Shown: positions 7,073-15,983, counted from the stretch's first letter. The stretch: 64,000 nt of DNA from Spongiimicrobium salis (GCF_043678055.1 NZ_JBHEQA010000004.1:248001-312000); one strand, 5' to 3'. Notes: generated by a model not told the origin, from the sequence alone. Numbers and translations: made by a program.

Positions 7073-7702
7073 TTGAAAGAAAAAAAACAAAATTTACTGC
7101 TCATATTTACACGAAACCCTGAATTGGGGAAGTGCAAAACCAGATTGGCCGCTGTAACGGGCAATGAAATTGCTTTGGACATTTATGTCTTTTTGCTGGA
7201 ACACACCAAGAAGATTACCAAAAACCTCAAAGCCTCCAAGCAAGTGTTTTATTCAGAATCCATTTGGGAAGATGATATTTGGGATAATACATTTTATGAC
7301 AAAAAATTACAGCTAGGAGCAGATTTGGGAGAACGCATGGATAATGCGTTCAAAGCTGGATTTCAAGATCATTTTGAAAAAATAGTAGTGATCGGCAGTG
7401 ATATGTACGATTTAACGGAAGCTGATATTGCGGATGCCTTTGATCAATTGAACGATCATGACTATGTCATTGGTCCGGCAGAAGATGGAGGCTATTATCT
7501 TTTAGGATGTACAACCTATACTCCGGAGCTCTTTAAAAACAAGGAATGGGGTACAGAAACCGTATTTCAGGATACTTATAATACTTTAGCAAACAAAAAT
7601 ACAAAGGTATTGGAGCCCAAGAATGATGTAGACACCTATCAGGATATTGCTCATATTGAAGCATTCCAACCTTTTCTTAAAACCGTAAAGCATGACGCAT
7701 AA
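7073..7702 (+). CDS. TIGR04282-family glycosyltransferase (arsenosugar-type)
   Basis: A 209-residue GT-A-fold protein resembling the TIGR04282 family, which co-occurs with arsenosugar biosynthesis genes. The N-terminal LLIFTRNPELGKCKTRLA block (residues 8-25) is the nucleotide-binding signature with Lys/Arg contacts, GSDMYDL (about residues 105-111) carries the Asp of the DxD-like site, and GPAEDGGYYLLG (about 134-145) is the diagnostic motif. The start codon is TTG. The 3' end overlaps the purine-nucleoside phosphorylase gene by 11 bp, supporting an operon. The precise donor and acceptor sugars are unknown; involvement in glycosylating an arsenic- or lipid-containing product is inferred from neighbours. 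Confidence 0.87.
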   Translation: MKEKKQNLLLIFTRNPELGKCKTRLAAVTGNEIALDIYVFLLEHTKKITKNLKASKQVFYSESIWEDDIWDNTFYDKKLQLGADLGERMDNAFKAGFQDHFEKIVVIGSDMYDLTEADIADAFDQLNDHDYVIGPAEDGGYYLLGCTTYTPELFKNKEWGTETVFQDTYNTLANKNTKVLEPKNDVDTYQDIAHIEAFQPFLKTVKHDA

Positions 7703-8507
7703 ACAGCTGGAAGAATCCACGGCCTATTTAAAAAGTAAAGGGTTCGATGCTCCAGAAATAGGAATAGTCCTGGGCACTGGCTTGGGGCAATTGGCCGATG
7801 AGATAGAAAACCCAATAGCGGCCCACTATAACAATATTCCCTTTTTTCCATTGGCGACCGTGGAATTTCACACTGGAAAATTGATCTATGGTACTATTGA
7901 AGGCAAAAAAGTAGTGGTCATGCAAGGGCGTTTTCATCTTTATGAAGGCTATGATCTTCTAGATGTTACCTACCCCATTCGTGTAATGCATCAATTGGGC
8001 ATTAAAAAACTCTTCATATCCAATGCTGCAGGAGCAATCAACTTGGAGTATACCAAAGGTGATATGATGTTGATCGAGGACCATATTAATTTACAGGGAG
8101 GATCTCCTTTGGCATTTAAGAATGTTGCCGATTTTGGAGATCGTTTTGTAGATATGAGCAATCCTTATGATAGTGAAATGCGGGCCAAAATTACGGCCAT
8201 TGCCCAAAGGGAAGGGATTTCTCTCCAAACAGGAGTATACGCTTCCGTAGTGGGTCCACAATTGGAAACCAGGGCAGAATACCGCATGTTAAGAACCATG
8301 GGAGCTGATGCCGTTGGAATGAGTACTGTTCCGGAAGTAATAGTTGCCAATCATTTACGACTACCTATAGTAGCCGTATCTGTCTTAACAGATGAATGCG
8401 ACCCGGACAACCTTAAACCCGTGGATATTGCAGAAATTATAGCGATAGCCGGTAGCACGGAACCGAAGATGATAAAACTCTTTAAAGAATTGTTGAAAGA
8501 ACTGTAA
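7692..8507 (+). CDS. Purine-nucleoside phosphorylase
   Basis: Cleaves purine nucleosides with phosphate to the free base and ribose 1-phosphate. The 271-residue length and motifs fit the trimeric PNP class: GIVLGTGLG (about residues 23-31, phosphate loop), TGKLIYG, the VMQGRFHLYEGY block (about 76-87) with the phosphate-binding His, SNAAGAIN (about 110-117), VGPQLETRAEYRMLR (about 186-200) with the base-binding Glu, and GMSTVPE. It overlaps the upstream glycosyltransferase gene by 11 bp. In an arsenosugar context a phosphorylase could remove adenine from a 5'-arsinoyl-adenosine intermediate; otherwise it serves ordinary purine salvage. Confidence 0.92.
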   Translation: MTHKQLEESTAYLKSKGFDAPEIGIVLGTGLGQLADEIENPIAAHYNNIPFFPLATVEFHTGKLIYGTIEGKKVVVMQGRFHLYEGYDLLDVTYPIRVMHQLGIKKLFISNAAGAINLEYTKGDMMLIEDHINLQGGSPLAFKNVADFGDRFVDMSNPYDSEMRAKITAIAQREGISLQTGVYASVVGPQLETRAEYRMLRTMGADAVGMSTVPEVIVANHLRLPIVAVSVLTDECDPDNLKPVDIAEIIAIAGSTEPKMIKLFKELLKEL

Positions 8508-8508
8508 C

Positions 8509-8533
8509 TTCTTTTCAGCTTTCTTGAAAAGAA
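8509..8533 (+). terminator. Hairpin directly after the PNP stop codon
   Basis: TTCTTTTCA-N7-TGAAAAGAA is a perfect 9-bp stem starting 2 nt past the stop codon. No T-run follows, so it may be a weak terminator, a processing site or an mRNA-stabilising structure. Confidence 0.35.
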
Positions 8534-8544
8534 CGAACCTTGAT

Positions 8545-8570
8545 TATTGGATCTGGCTGTCCATCCAATA
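8545..8570. promoter_or_regulatory. Perfect inverted repeat upstream of arsM
   Basis: TATTGGAT-N10-ATCCAATA is a perfect 8-bp inverted repeat 67 bp before the methyltransferase start. It could be a repressor operator or a second RNA hairpin. It does not match the ArsR operator pattern I know. Confidence 0.4.
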
Positions 8571-8636
8571 GTATTGAAATTCGTCTGGAATTAGAAGTGA
8601 CAGCAAATGAATTGAGAATATAACTAAAGAAAAAAT

Positions 8637-9602
8637 ATGAGTTATTTAGAAGCAACTAACGATTTGTACAAAGATGCAGCCCTAACCCCCGATGTTGGCC
8701 TTTGTTGTACAACCAACCCTATTTGGCAGTTTCCGGGATTATCTATCCCTAAAATTATGCAGGAAATGAATTACGGTTGTGGAAGCACGGTTTCCGCACA
8801 GGATTTGGTCAATGACCCCAAGGTATTATACGTTGGTGTAGGAGGGGGAATGGAATTACTTCAGTTCTCTTATTTTTCACGTCAAAAAGGCGGTGTCACC
8901 GGAGTGGATGTTGTGGATGAAATGTTACAGGCTTCCCGAGAAAATTTTAAAATTGCCGAGCTTGAAAATGACTGGTTCAAAAGTGAGTATGTAAATTTGG
9001 TAAAAGGAGATGCCTTAAATCTTCCCATTGCAGATAATAGCATGGATATAGCAGCTCAAAATTGCCTTTTCAACATCTTCAAAGCGGAAGATTTAAAGAA
9101 AGCTATGGACGAGATGTATCGTGTATTAAAACCTCACGGGCGCCTGGTCATGAGCGACCCCACTTGTGAACAACCCATGAACGATGCCCTTAGAAATGAT
9201 GATAGGTTACGTGCACTTTGTCTTAGTGGCAGTATTCCGATAAAAGACTATGTAAAGGCATTGACCGATGCAGGTTTCGGGACTATCGAAATCAGGGCCA
9301 GAAAATCGTACAGAGTACTTTCTCCCAATCACTATCCAACAGATGAACTGATTTATATAGAGTCTATTGAAGTAGCTGCAATCAAGGATCCCATGCCGGA
9401 AGATGGCCCTTGTGTATTTACCGGGAAAACCGCGATTTATTACGGGGATGAAGAATATTTTGATGATAATAACGGACATGTTCTAATGCAGAATCAGCCT
9501 TTGGCAGTTTGTGATAAGACTGCAGATGCTTTGGCCAAGGCAAACGATCAAATACATATTAGCGAGAGTACCTGGCATTATAACGGCGGTGGCTGTTGCT
9601 AA
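8637..9602 (+). CDS. arsM: Arsenosugar-type arsenite methyltransferase ArsM
   Basis: A 321-residue SAM-dependent class I methyltransferase. The SAM-binding motif VGVGGGMELL lies at residues 67-76 and the acidic ribose-binding TGVDVVD at 89-95. Cysteines at 23/24, 48, 144 and 196 resemble the As(III)-binding cysteines of ArsM enzymes, and the C-terminus ends GGGCC, another possible thiol pair. It would methylate arsenite stepwise, and the neighbouring glycosyltransferases and phosphorylase point to further conversion to arsenosugars. Spacing to the phosphorylase gene is 129 bp and includes two inverted repeats, so a separate promoter or attenuation is possible. The downstream DUF547 and TIGR04283-like genes are the usual partners. 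Confidence 0.88.
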   Translation: MSYLEATNDLYKDAALTPDVGLCCTTNPIWQFPGLSIPKIMQEMNYGCGSTVSAQDLVNDPKVLYVGVGGGMELLQFSYFSRQKGGVTGVDVVDEMLQASRENFKIAELENDWFKSEYVNLVKGDALNLPIADNSMDIAAQNCLFNIFKAEDLKKAMDEMYRVLKPHGRLVMSDPTCEQPMNDALRNDDRLRALCLSGSIPIKDYVKALTDAGFGTIEIRARKSYRVLSPNHYPTDELIYIESIEVAAIKDPMPEDGPCVFTGKTAIYYGDEEYFDDNNGHVLMQNQPLAVCDKTADALAKANDQIHISESTWHYNGGGCC

Positions 9603-9757
9603 ATACTATTGCCTATTTTGTGCATTTAAATTTGGGGATTTTTCCATTAGGAGAGGTTCCCAAATTTTATTTTAGATGGGTTTGTAAACACTTCATCGAA
9701 TTTCCGTAAGAAAATTGCAATTAACACGTCAAAATAGAAGAAGTGATTGATTTATCT

Positions 9758-10849
9758 ATGATTTTTTCAAAACAAAGAATTATGAACGTACTTATGTTAC
9801 CCGTTGCAGTGGCCCTATTCTTTTCTTGTGGCAATAACAAGGCTGCCAAACAAACCTCTACGGTCACCGAAAACACCCCTGTTGCAGTAACTAGCACGGA
9901 AGGAGCGCAAGACTCCCAAATTGTGGCAACCCCTGAAGAAATTACTGCTCCTGCCCAAGAAATTGCCCTTAGTACGGAGAATGCTGTTCAAAAGGAACTC
10001 AAAACTTCTAAAAAAGAGGAAAAGAATGTAGTTCTTGAAGATGATCGTAAAGAAATTGCAATGGAAGCAACTATAGAACCAATTGCCGAAACTGTAGAAG
10101 AAGAAGTGCAAGAACTAGAGAAGGAAAAAGAAGCCGTGGAAGAGGTAATTATTGAAACCAAAGAAGTGCAGGCCACTGAAAGTCCCAAAGAAATAAAAGC
10201 TATAGATCACGGTCCGTGGAACAGTTTGTTGAAAAAATACGTGAATGATCAAGGTAATGTAGACTATAAAGGTTTTGCCCAGGATGCCGATGCCTTAAAC
10301 GCCTATTTGACCACCTTAGCCCAAAATGTTCCTGAGGAAAGTGCTCCTAAAAATGAAAAATTAGCTTACTATATCAATCTATATAATGCCGCTACGGTAA
10401 AGTTGATTATTGATAATTATCCTACTACAAGCATTAAGCGCATTAAAAGCCCTTGGGGCAAAAAAATTGTTCCTATTGGCAACGAAAAAGTTTCTTTGGG
10501 AGATATAGAACATAAAATTTTGCGAAAAATGAACGAACCTCGGATTCATTTTGCTATCAACTGCGCTTCATTCTCTTGTCCAAAATTGGTCAACAAAGCT
10601 TTTACAGCTGCTCAAATGGAACAGCAATTGGAAGCAGCTTCGATAGACTTCGTAAATGACACCACTAGAAATATAATCACTGCGGATAAAGCGCAACTTT
10701 CCGAGATTTTTAAATGGTATAAAAAAGATTTCACGGAAAAGGGAACTTCGTTGAAAGATTATATCAACAAATACGCAAAAACCACGATTTCGCCTAAGGC
10801 CAAGGTATCTTACTTAAAATATGATTGGAGCTTGAATGAAGCAAAGTAG
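9758..10849 (+). CDS. DUF547 lipoprotein with long Glu/Lys-rich linker
   Basis: About 363 residues from the ATG at 9758 (an in-frame GTG at 9743 and an ATG at 9782 are alternatives). A lipoprotein signal ends with LFFSC. It is followed by a roughly 120-residue low-complexity Glu/Lys/Val-rich linker and then a DUF547 domain (about residue 150 to the end) with the characteristic NLYNAATVKLI and FAINCASFSCPKL blocks and a C-terminal YDWSLNE. The INCAS-x-SCP cysteine pair resembles the conserved core of this family. DUF547 function is not established. It follows arsM by about 155 bp and overlaps the downstream glycosyltransferase by 14 bp. The domain is paralogous to the protein at 18800. Confidence 0.85.
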   Translation: MIFSKQRIMNVLMLPVAVALFFSCGNNKAAKQTSTVTENTPVAVTSTEGAQDSQIVATPEEITAPAQEIALSTENAVQKELKTSKKEEKNVVLEDDRKEIAMEATIEPIAETVEEEVQELEKEKEAVEEVIIETKEVQATESPKEIKAIDHGPWNSLLKKYVNDQGNVDYKGFAQDADALNAYLTTLAQNVPEESAPKNEKLAYYINLYNAATVKLIIDNYPTTSIKRIKSPWGKKIVPIGNEKVSLGDIEHKILRKMNEPRIHFAINCASFSCPKLVNKAFTAAQMEQQLEAASIDFVNDTTRNIITADKAQLSEIFKWYKKDFTEKGTSLKDYINKYAKTTISPKAKVSYLKYDWSLNEAK

Positions 10850-11543
10850 TCCCAAAACCATCAGCATTATTATTCCCGTACTGAATGAAGAGCATCATAT
10901 TGGTTCGGTAATACGCCATATTAGAGAAAATAGCGAACCTACCAATATTCGGGAGATTTTAGTCATTGATGGCGGCAGTACGGATGATACGGTTGCTATA
11001 TCGGAAAATTTGGGTGCTACTGTTATCCCAGCTCCTAAAGGCAGGGCAAAACAAATGAATATTGGAGCAAACTATGCCACGGGCGACATTCTGTATTTTT
11101 TGCACGTAGATACACTACCTCCCTACAAGTTTTGTAGTCGCATCTTAAAGGCTGTTGAAGAAGGAGCCACAGTAGGTTGTTTTCGCATGAAATTCGATAG
11201 CCAAAGTCGGTTTTTAAAATTCATGGCCTGGTGGACGCGTGTGAATCACAAAATGTGCCGTGGTGGAGACCAATCCTTATTTATTACCAAAGCCTTATTT
11301 AAAGAAAATAAGGGTTTTAATGAAGATTATATCATTTATGAGGATGGGGAATTCATAGGCCGCATCTATAAAGTAGCCAAGTTTAAAGTCCTCCCACAAT
11401 ATGTAGTGACTTCTTCCAGGAAGTATAAAGAGAATGGTAGATTCCGATTACAATATCATTTTTCGGTAATCCATGTCAAAAAAATATTGGGCGCAGGTCC
11501 AGATTCGCTTTATGACTACTATAAAAGACATGTTATTTCCTAA
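10836..11543 (+). CDS. TIGR04283-family glycosyltransferase (arsenosugar-type)
   Basis: A 235-residue GT2-family enzyme resembling TIGR04283, the second glycosyltransferase typical of arsenosugar clusters. The N-terminal ISIIIPVLNEEHHIGSVI (about residues 8-25) is the nucleotide-sugar site, VIDGGSTDDT (about 47-56) holds the first Asp pair, LHVDTLPP (about 92-99) is the DxD-like metal motif, and GGDQSLF (about 145-151) is the acceptor-site block. No membrane anchor is seen. The start overlaps the DUF547 gene by 14 bp, so both are co-translated. It would act on the arsenical or a lipid-linked sugar in the cytoplasm or at the membrane face; the substrate is inferred from context. Confidence 0.87.
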   Translation: MKQSSPKTISIIIPVLNEEHHIGSVIRHIRENSEPTNIREILVIDGGSTDDTVAISENLGATVIPAPKGRAKQMNIGANYATGDILYFLHVDTLPPYKFCSRILKAVEEGATVGCFRMKFDSQSRFLKFMAWWTRVNHKMCRGGDQSLFITKALFKENKGFNEDYIIYEDGEFIGRIYKVAKFKVLPQYVVTSSRKYKENGRFRLQYHFSVIHVKKILGAGPDSLYDYYKRHVIS

Positions 11544-11634
11544 TTTAGGGATTGACTTGGACTAAAAGGCCACTTACTTTCCGTATTTGGGCTTATTTTC
11601 TGTTTATTTCAGTTAAAATTGTTACCTTAATTCT

Positions 11635-12507
11635 ATGAAAGTGGTACCCTATGCCTTTTACCAACATCCCAATATTGAAAAACTACTGGTTGATGGCAGT
11701 TCTTGCATTCTGTATAAAGAAACGTTTAGCGTCGACCTCAATAACGAGCGTTACCTATCTTCCCATGCTATAACTTTGATTCTTGAAGGTTCCTTGCTCA
11801 TAGAACACGATATCCATCACACAACGATAAAAAAGAATGAGCTGGTATTTTTGCCCAAAGGAATGTATATGGTCACCGACATCATTCCGGAAAAGAAACC
11901 TTTTCAAGCCTTGGTTTTCTTTTTTGATGCCGATTTAATCGATGGTTTTTTGAAGAATTTTGAGCAACGCATTCCCGATACGAATTCATCCCTCCTCAAA
12001 ATACCCTATGCCGTTCCCTTACGATTATATGTAGAAAGTCTCTTAAAACTATACCGGAATGCAGAAAACCATCAATTTACGCATACCAAATTGCTGGAAT
12101 TCCTTCATTTGATCGCTATTTCTCCTCAGGGAAGCGCTTTTCTTAGTAAGCTTCAGACTTTAAAACAAAGAACACGTATCGACATCATACGTTTTATGTC
12201 CGATTACTTCCATAAGCCTTTGGATATTGAAGATTACGCCTACTTAACAGGCCGTAGCATCAGTACTTTCCGTCGCGACTTTAAATCCAAATTTCATATG
12301 CCTCCCAAAAAATGGCTTATTGAAAAACGATTGAATATGGCTGCAACACTCCTCAAAACAAAGAATGAATCCATTGGAACGATTGCTTTTGCCGTTGGAT
12401 ATGAAAGCACCTCCCATTTCATTAAAGCCTTTCGCAAAAAATTTGGCACTTCCCCCAAAAAATACCTTATGGATCATCGGAAAAAGATGGAAATTCAATC
12501 TTTTTGA
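11635..12507 (+). CDS. AraC-family transcriptional regulator
   Basis: A 290-residue one-component regulator. Residues 1-160 form a cupin-like ligand or dimerisation domain resembling the ExsA-type N-terminal domain; residues 185-285 are the double helix-turn-helix with recognition segments around YLTGRSISTFRRDF and IAFAVGYESTSHFIKAFRKKFG, ending in the family-typical GTSPKKY. It lies 92 bp after the arsenosugar-type cluster and 76 bp before a beta-hydroxyacid dehydrogenase gene in the same direction, which makes that dehydrogenase the most likely regulated target. The ligand is unknown. Confidence 0.9.
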   Translation: MKVVPYAFYQHPNIEKLLVDGSSCILYKETFSVDLNNERYLSSHAITLILEGSLLIEHDIHHTTIKKNELVFLPKGMYMVTDIIPEKKPFQALVFFFDADLIDGFLKNFEQRIPDTNSSLLKIPYAVPLRLYVESLLKLYRNAENHQFTHTKLLEFLHLIAISPQGSAFLSKLQTLKQRTRIDIIRFMSDYFHKPLDIEDYAYLTGRSISTFRRDFKSKFHMPPKKWLIEKRLNMAATLLKTKNESIGTIAFAVGYESTSHFIKAFRKKFGTSPKKYLMDHRKKMEIQSF

Positions 12508-12583
12508 CCGAAAAAGACTATTCTTGACATTCTAGTATATTTCTCTTTTGTCTTAATTTTCATTTTTGCATAAAATAAGAAAC

Positions 12584-13453
12584 ATGAAAAATATTGGTTT
12601 TATCGGGATGGGAATCATGGGTGTACGCATGGCTTCCAATCTTCAAAAAGGGGGGCATAAGCTCATTGTACATAACAGAACAAAGGACAAGGCTACATCC
12701 TTATTGGAACAAGGTGCTTTATGGGCTAAAACCCCAAAAGCAGTGGCCTTGGAAAGTGACCTCATCATCACTATGCTTTCCACGCCCGAAGTAGTGCGTC
12801 AGCTGGCTTTGGGAAAAAATGGCTTTTTAACTGCGATGAAAAAAGGGGGGCTTTGGATCAATTGTAGTACAGTAAACCCTTCTTTTGCAGAAGAGATGGG
12901 ACGTATAGCTGCAGAAAAAGGTATTCGTTACATGGATGCGCCAGTAGCAGGAACAAAAGCTCCTGCGGAAAAAGGGGAACTATTGTTCCTGGTTGGAGCT
13001 GCCAAAGAAGATCTTGATCATATACACCCCCTTTTGGACCTTATGGGGCAAAAAACGGTATACTTAGGAGCTATTGGCCAAGGGTCTAATATGAAAATGC
13101 TGATCAATAGTCTTCTTGCCCAATCTATGATGGCTTTTAGTGAGGCCATGGTACTGGGCCAGGGAATGGGCATTGCAGAAAACGTTTTGTTCGATGTTTT
13201 ACTAAAGACACCTGTGGTGGCTCCATTTCTCCAATTGGTGCGGTCAAAAATGGAAGCTAATGATTTAGAGGCCAATTTCCCGTTACAATGGATGCACAAA
13301 GATCTGCATCTTGCAGCAACAACAGCTTATGAAAAAGGCATTGCAACCCCTTCTTTAAACAACACCAAAGAACTCTATGCCTTAGCCATGCAACAGGGGT
13401 ATATAGAAACGGACTTCTCTGGGATTTATGCTTTTTTAAAATCTAAAAAATAA
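12584..13453 (+). CDS. NAD(P)-dependent beta-hydroxyacid dehydrogenase
   Basis: A 289-residue enzyme of the 3-hydroxyisobutyrate / 6-phosphogluconate dehydrogenase-like family, which oxidises beta-hydroxyacids or reduces small aldehydes such as succinic semialdehyde or glyoxylate. The Rossmann motif GFIGMGIMGVRMASNL lies at residues 4-19, the substrate-binding DAPVAGTKAPAEKG at about 119-132, and the catalytic Lys in GSNMKMLINS at about 170. I prefer the ATG at 12584 to the in-frame TTG at 12566 because the nucleotide fold starts there. It follows the AraC regulator by 76 bp and ends 12 bp from a convergent amidase gene. Exact substrate unknown. Confidence 0.9.
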   Translation: MKNIGFIGMGIMGVRMASNLQKGGHKLIVHNRTKDKATSLLEQGALWAKTPKAVALESDLIITMLSTPEVVRQLALGKNGFLTAMKKGGLWINCSTVNPSFAEEMGRIAAEKGIRYMDAPVAGTKAPAEKGELLFLVGAAKEDLDHIHPLLDLMGQKTVYLGAIGQGSNMKMLINSLLAQSMMAFSEAMVLGQGMGIAENVLFDVLLKTPVVAPFLQLVRSKMEANDLEANFPLQWMHKDLHLAATTAYEKGIATPSLNNTKELYALAMQQGYIETDFSGIYAFLKSKK

Positions 13454-13465
13454 ATGATACGATTC

Positions 13466-14554
13466 CTACTTCTCAAAATCTGTTAATACCCCTTCCGAAA
13501 TCCATTTGGCCAGTGCCTGTCTATTATCTGGATCTAATATTCGGCGCTGGTCTTTTGGGTTTTTAATATTCCCAATTTCAATATAGACCATGGCAGGTAG
13601 TGTATTTTTTACGAGATAGAGTGAACTGCGATCCGAAAAAGTGCCGGAGTACTTCCTGTTGGGTTGATACTTCTTGTACTTCTTTTGAAAGGTAGTATGA
13701 ATGCTTTCTGCCAAACGCTTTCCATTTTTACTCTTCTCGTGATGATAAAAGAACACATCAATATTTTGTCCTTTGCTCCTACTATCGATATGGGTAACAA
13801 TAAGGCGTTGGTATTTTCCAATATTTTTCCGAAACAGTTTGTTCACCGCTACAACACGTTGTTTCAATCGTTTGGTGTGATTGAGTGGAATCTTCTCCGA
13901 GGGATAGGCTCGTTCATCACGATCAATTTCCAAAATGCGTTTATCGCGTATACCATCATTGGAATCCGTAATGATAATATAAACCTTGGCTCCGTGGGAC
14001 AATAATTCCCTAGCTAAACGCAGGGTGATATCATAAGCATACTCATCTTCAGCAATAGTTTTTCCCTTATATTTTTCTACGGCACCGGGATCTGGTCCCC
14101 CATGTCCTGAGATAAGATAGTACACCGCACCTTCCAAACGCTCACTCTTTTCTGAAACTTTTTCATAGGCATCGCCAAAAATTGGATGAACCGAAGTTTT
14201 CACGGTCGGCGCATTTCCCTTTACGATTTTTTTGGGGGAATCGGTAGTTATCGTGGCATCGGAAATCTTTGCCGTAGCTACAGAAACGCTATCCAAAACC
14301 CCTCTGGGTATCTTGTAAGAACGTCCAACCACTAAGGTGGTGCTATCTTTGATCCAAGCTTTGTTCAATTGTATAAAATCCTTGTAAAATTTGGTAGGAT
14401 CTATTCCTTGCTTTCTTAAGATAGAATAGATGCCATCCCCTTGTTCCGCAATCGCCGTACGAAGGGAATCTTGGGAAAAAGAAGAAAATACCACACTGAG
14501 AAACAGCAGGGTCATTACTTTTTGATATCTAGGGTTTGGGAATACTTTTTTCAT
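13466..14554 (-). CDS. LysM-containing N-acetylmuramoyl-L-alanine amidase
   Basis: A 362-residue exported enzyme that cleaves the amide between muramic acid and the peptide stem of peptidoglycan. A signal peptide (about residues 1-27, ending FSSFSQ) is followed by a LysM-like segment (about 35-85: GDGIYSILRKQG, then VVGRSYKIP), a linker, and an Amidase_3 domain (about 145-360). Zinc ligands are visible in ISGHGGPDPGA and in a downstream Glu (KTIAEDEYAYDI), with a further ligand in THIDSR and the catalytic Glu in YIEIGNIKN. It probably works in septal or cell-wall remodelling. It lies in the leftward series with the Omp85 gene upstream (14718-15983). Confidence 0.88.
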   Translation of the reverse strand: MKKVFPNPRYQKVMTLLFLSVVFSSFSQDSLRTAIAEQGDGIYSILRKQGIDPTKFYKDFIQLNKAWIKDSTTLVVGRSYKIPRGVLDSVSVATAKISDATITTDSPKKIVKGNAPTVKTSVHPIFGDAYEKVSEKSERLEGAVYYLISGHGGPDPGAVEKYKGKTIAEDEYAYDITLRLARELLSHGAKVYIIITDSNDGIRDKRILEIDRDERAYPSEKIPLNHTKRLKQRVVAVNKLFRKNIGKYQRLIVTHIDSRSKGQNIDVFFYHHEKSKNGKRLAESIHTTFQKKYKKYQPNRKYSGTFSDRSSLYLVKNTLPAMVYIEIGNIKNPKDQRRILDPDNRQALAKWISEGVLTDFEK

Positions 14555-14644
14555 ACTTTCATAAATGCCTCTATATAGTAAACTCCAAAAAGGGTGCCTA
14601 AATTTTATTCAAGCCTCATAAAATTAATTATTTTTCAAATAAAA

Positions 14645-14667
14645 TAGAAAAATCGACACTTTTTCTA
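14645..14667 (-). terminator. Hairpin after the Omp85-like gene
   Basis: TAGAAAAA-N7-TTTTTCTA is a perfect 8-bp stem about 50 nt beyond the stop of the leftward Omp85-like gene. On the minus strand it is followed by a T-rich stretch (TTTTATTTG). Plausible intrinsic terminator, although the stem is AT-rich. Confidence 0.4.
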
Positions 14668-14717
14668 CCCTCAAAATGAAGTCTTTAGCCTAACGCTTGG
14701 AAACAAAACAGACATTC

Positions 14718-15983
14718 TTAAAAATATTGTCCAATACCAAAAACAACTCCTCGCTCCGAGTCCCTGGTAATACCATACCCATAGTCTATCCTAAAAATAG
14801 CGTTGAAGATACGTTTATGAATAAAGCGCAATCCCACTCCAGGATAGATCCTCAGGTTTTGATTATCGCCAAAGTCGCTAAAGTCTCCCCCAGGATTCCG
14901 CCAGGATCCCCCATCGATAAAAACATTACTCTGTAGAACAAACCAATCTTTATCGACCAAAGTGTGTCTGTATTCGGTATTTAAGACAATAGCGGCTGTT
15001 CCACGATCAATAGTATTTCCCACCCCTCGAATATTTAGGTTATTATCTACCGCAAAGGGAGCAAAGGGGCTATCGATATTGCTGGAAATACCTAGTCGTA
15101 GACGACTGGCCCAATTTCCTTTCTCTCCTACCCTAAGGTAGTAGGCAAAATCATTGAATCCGATGGCAAACTCTGGCAAACGCTCATCGGTACTCTGAAC
15201 ATACTGAAAATTTAAGTCGCTTTTAAAACCCGACAGGTACTGATAGAAGTATTTAATATTGTCATAATGGTACAGCACTTTGTAGAGATACTTGTCCACA
15301 ACAAGAGCTAGGGGCACTTCGGGGCTTGTTATTCCGAATAAATACGAATAGTCTTCCGTAAAAAAACTTCCGCCAAAACTAATTTTATTCCGAACATTGA
15401 ATTCATGCAATGCCAAGACTTCAAAGGAAGTATTATTGTATCTATAATCTGCCGTGCCATTATCAAAGAAAACAGGTTCTTGGGTCGTCAGGTTTTGATA
15501 ATTTAGTTCTATTCCCCATTTCTTTCCAAACAGATAGGGCGCCCGTATTCCCGCTCCATAGGAATTGAATACATCGTACTGATAAAAACCACCCAAGGTG
15601 ATATTTCTACCCAGAAAATTAAATTCTTGCAACCCTACCCTAAAAGCAAACTCATCGTTGGTAGAGCTATACACACTGGCAAAGGGAATTAGCGTAAAAT
15701 TTTCCTCAATATTATAGAATACATTGTATTGGTTATTATCTGCTGGAAATACCTGAAAATAGGCATGGGCTACGGAAGGCAATCGCAACAACCTAGCTAC
15801 ATCTTCCTCCAAGGCTACAGAATCCAGGACACTTCCTGCTTTCACCTTCACCAACTTTTTCACAAAGGAAGGTTTGGTTCTTTTTACGCCTTGAATTTTA
15901 ACATCGGATATTCTTCCTTCTTGGGCATAGGTACCCCCAAAGAAAAATAACAATGAAAAAATCAAGAAGATTACTCTAGTCAT
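14718..15983 (-). CDS. Small Omp85 (BamA/TamA-like) outer-membrane protein
   Basis: A 421-residue outer-membrane beta-barrel protein of the D15/Omp85 superfamily. It has an N-terminal signal peptide (ends GTYAQ), one POTRA-like domain (about residues 25-100, starting ISDVKIQGVKRT), and a barrel of about 300 residues ending in an aromatic residue (FGIGQYF), as expected for BAM recognition. Its length is much shorter than BamA (five POTRA domains), so it is not the main assembly factor; it resembles the minimal single-POTRA Omp85 proteins common in Bacteroidota. Its client is unknown. Possible promoter/operator sequence, including a CGCTA-AAGA-TAGCG repeat, lies at 16003-16016. Confidence 0.82.
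   Translation of the reverse strand: MTRVIFLIFSLLFFFGGTYAQEGRISDVKIQGVKRTKPSFVKKLVKVKAGSVLDSVALEEDVARLLRLPSVAHAYFQVFPADNNQYNVFYNIEENFTLIPFASVYSSTNDEFAFRVGLQEFNFLGRNITLGGFYQYDVFNSYGAGIRAPYLFGKKWGIELNYQNLTTQEPVFFDNGTADYRYNNTSFEVLALHEFNVRNKISFGGSFFTEDYSYLFGITSPEVPLALVVDKYLYKVLYHYDNIKYFYQYLSGFKSDLNFQYVQSTDERLPEFAIGFNDFAYYLRVGEKGNWASRLRLGISSNIDSPFAPFAVDNNLNIRGVGNTIDRGTAAIVLNTEYRHTLVDKDWFVLQSNVFIDGGSWRNPGGDFSDFGDNQNLRIYPGVGLRFIHKRIFNAIFRIDYGYGITRDSERGVVFGIGQYF

Noticed and set aside
6895..7182. 95-residue minus-strand frame overlapping the start of the TIGR04282-like gene
   Set aside because: No recognisable domain or signal, and it overlaps a well-supported glycosyltransferase N-terminus; treated as a shadow frame.
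9743..9757. GTG as start of the DUF547 lipoprotein gene
   Set aside because: An ATG 15 bp later gives a better lipoprotein signal (charged N-region, hydrophobic core, SC lipobox); the GTG adds only five residues.
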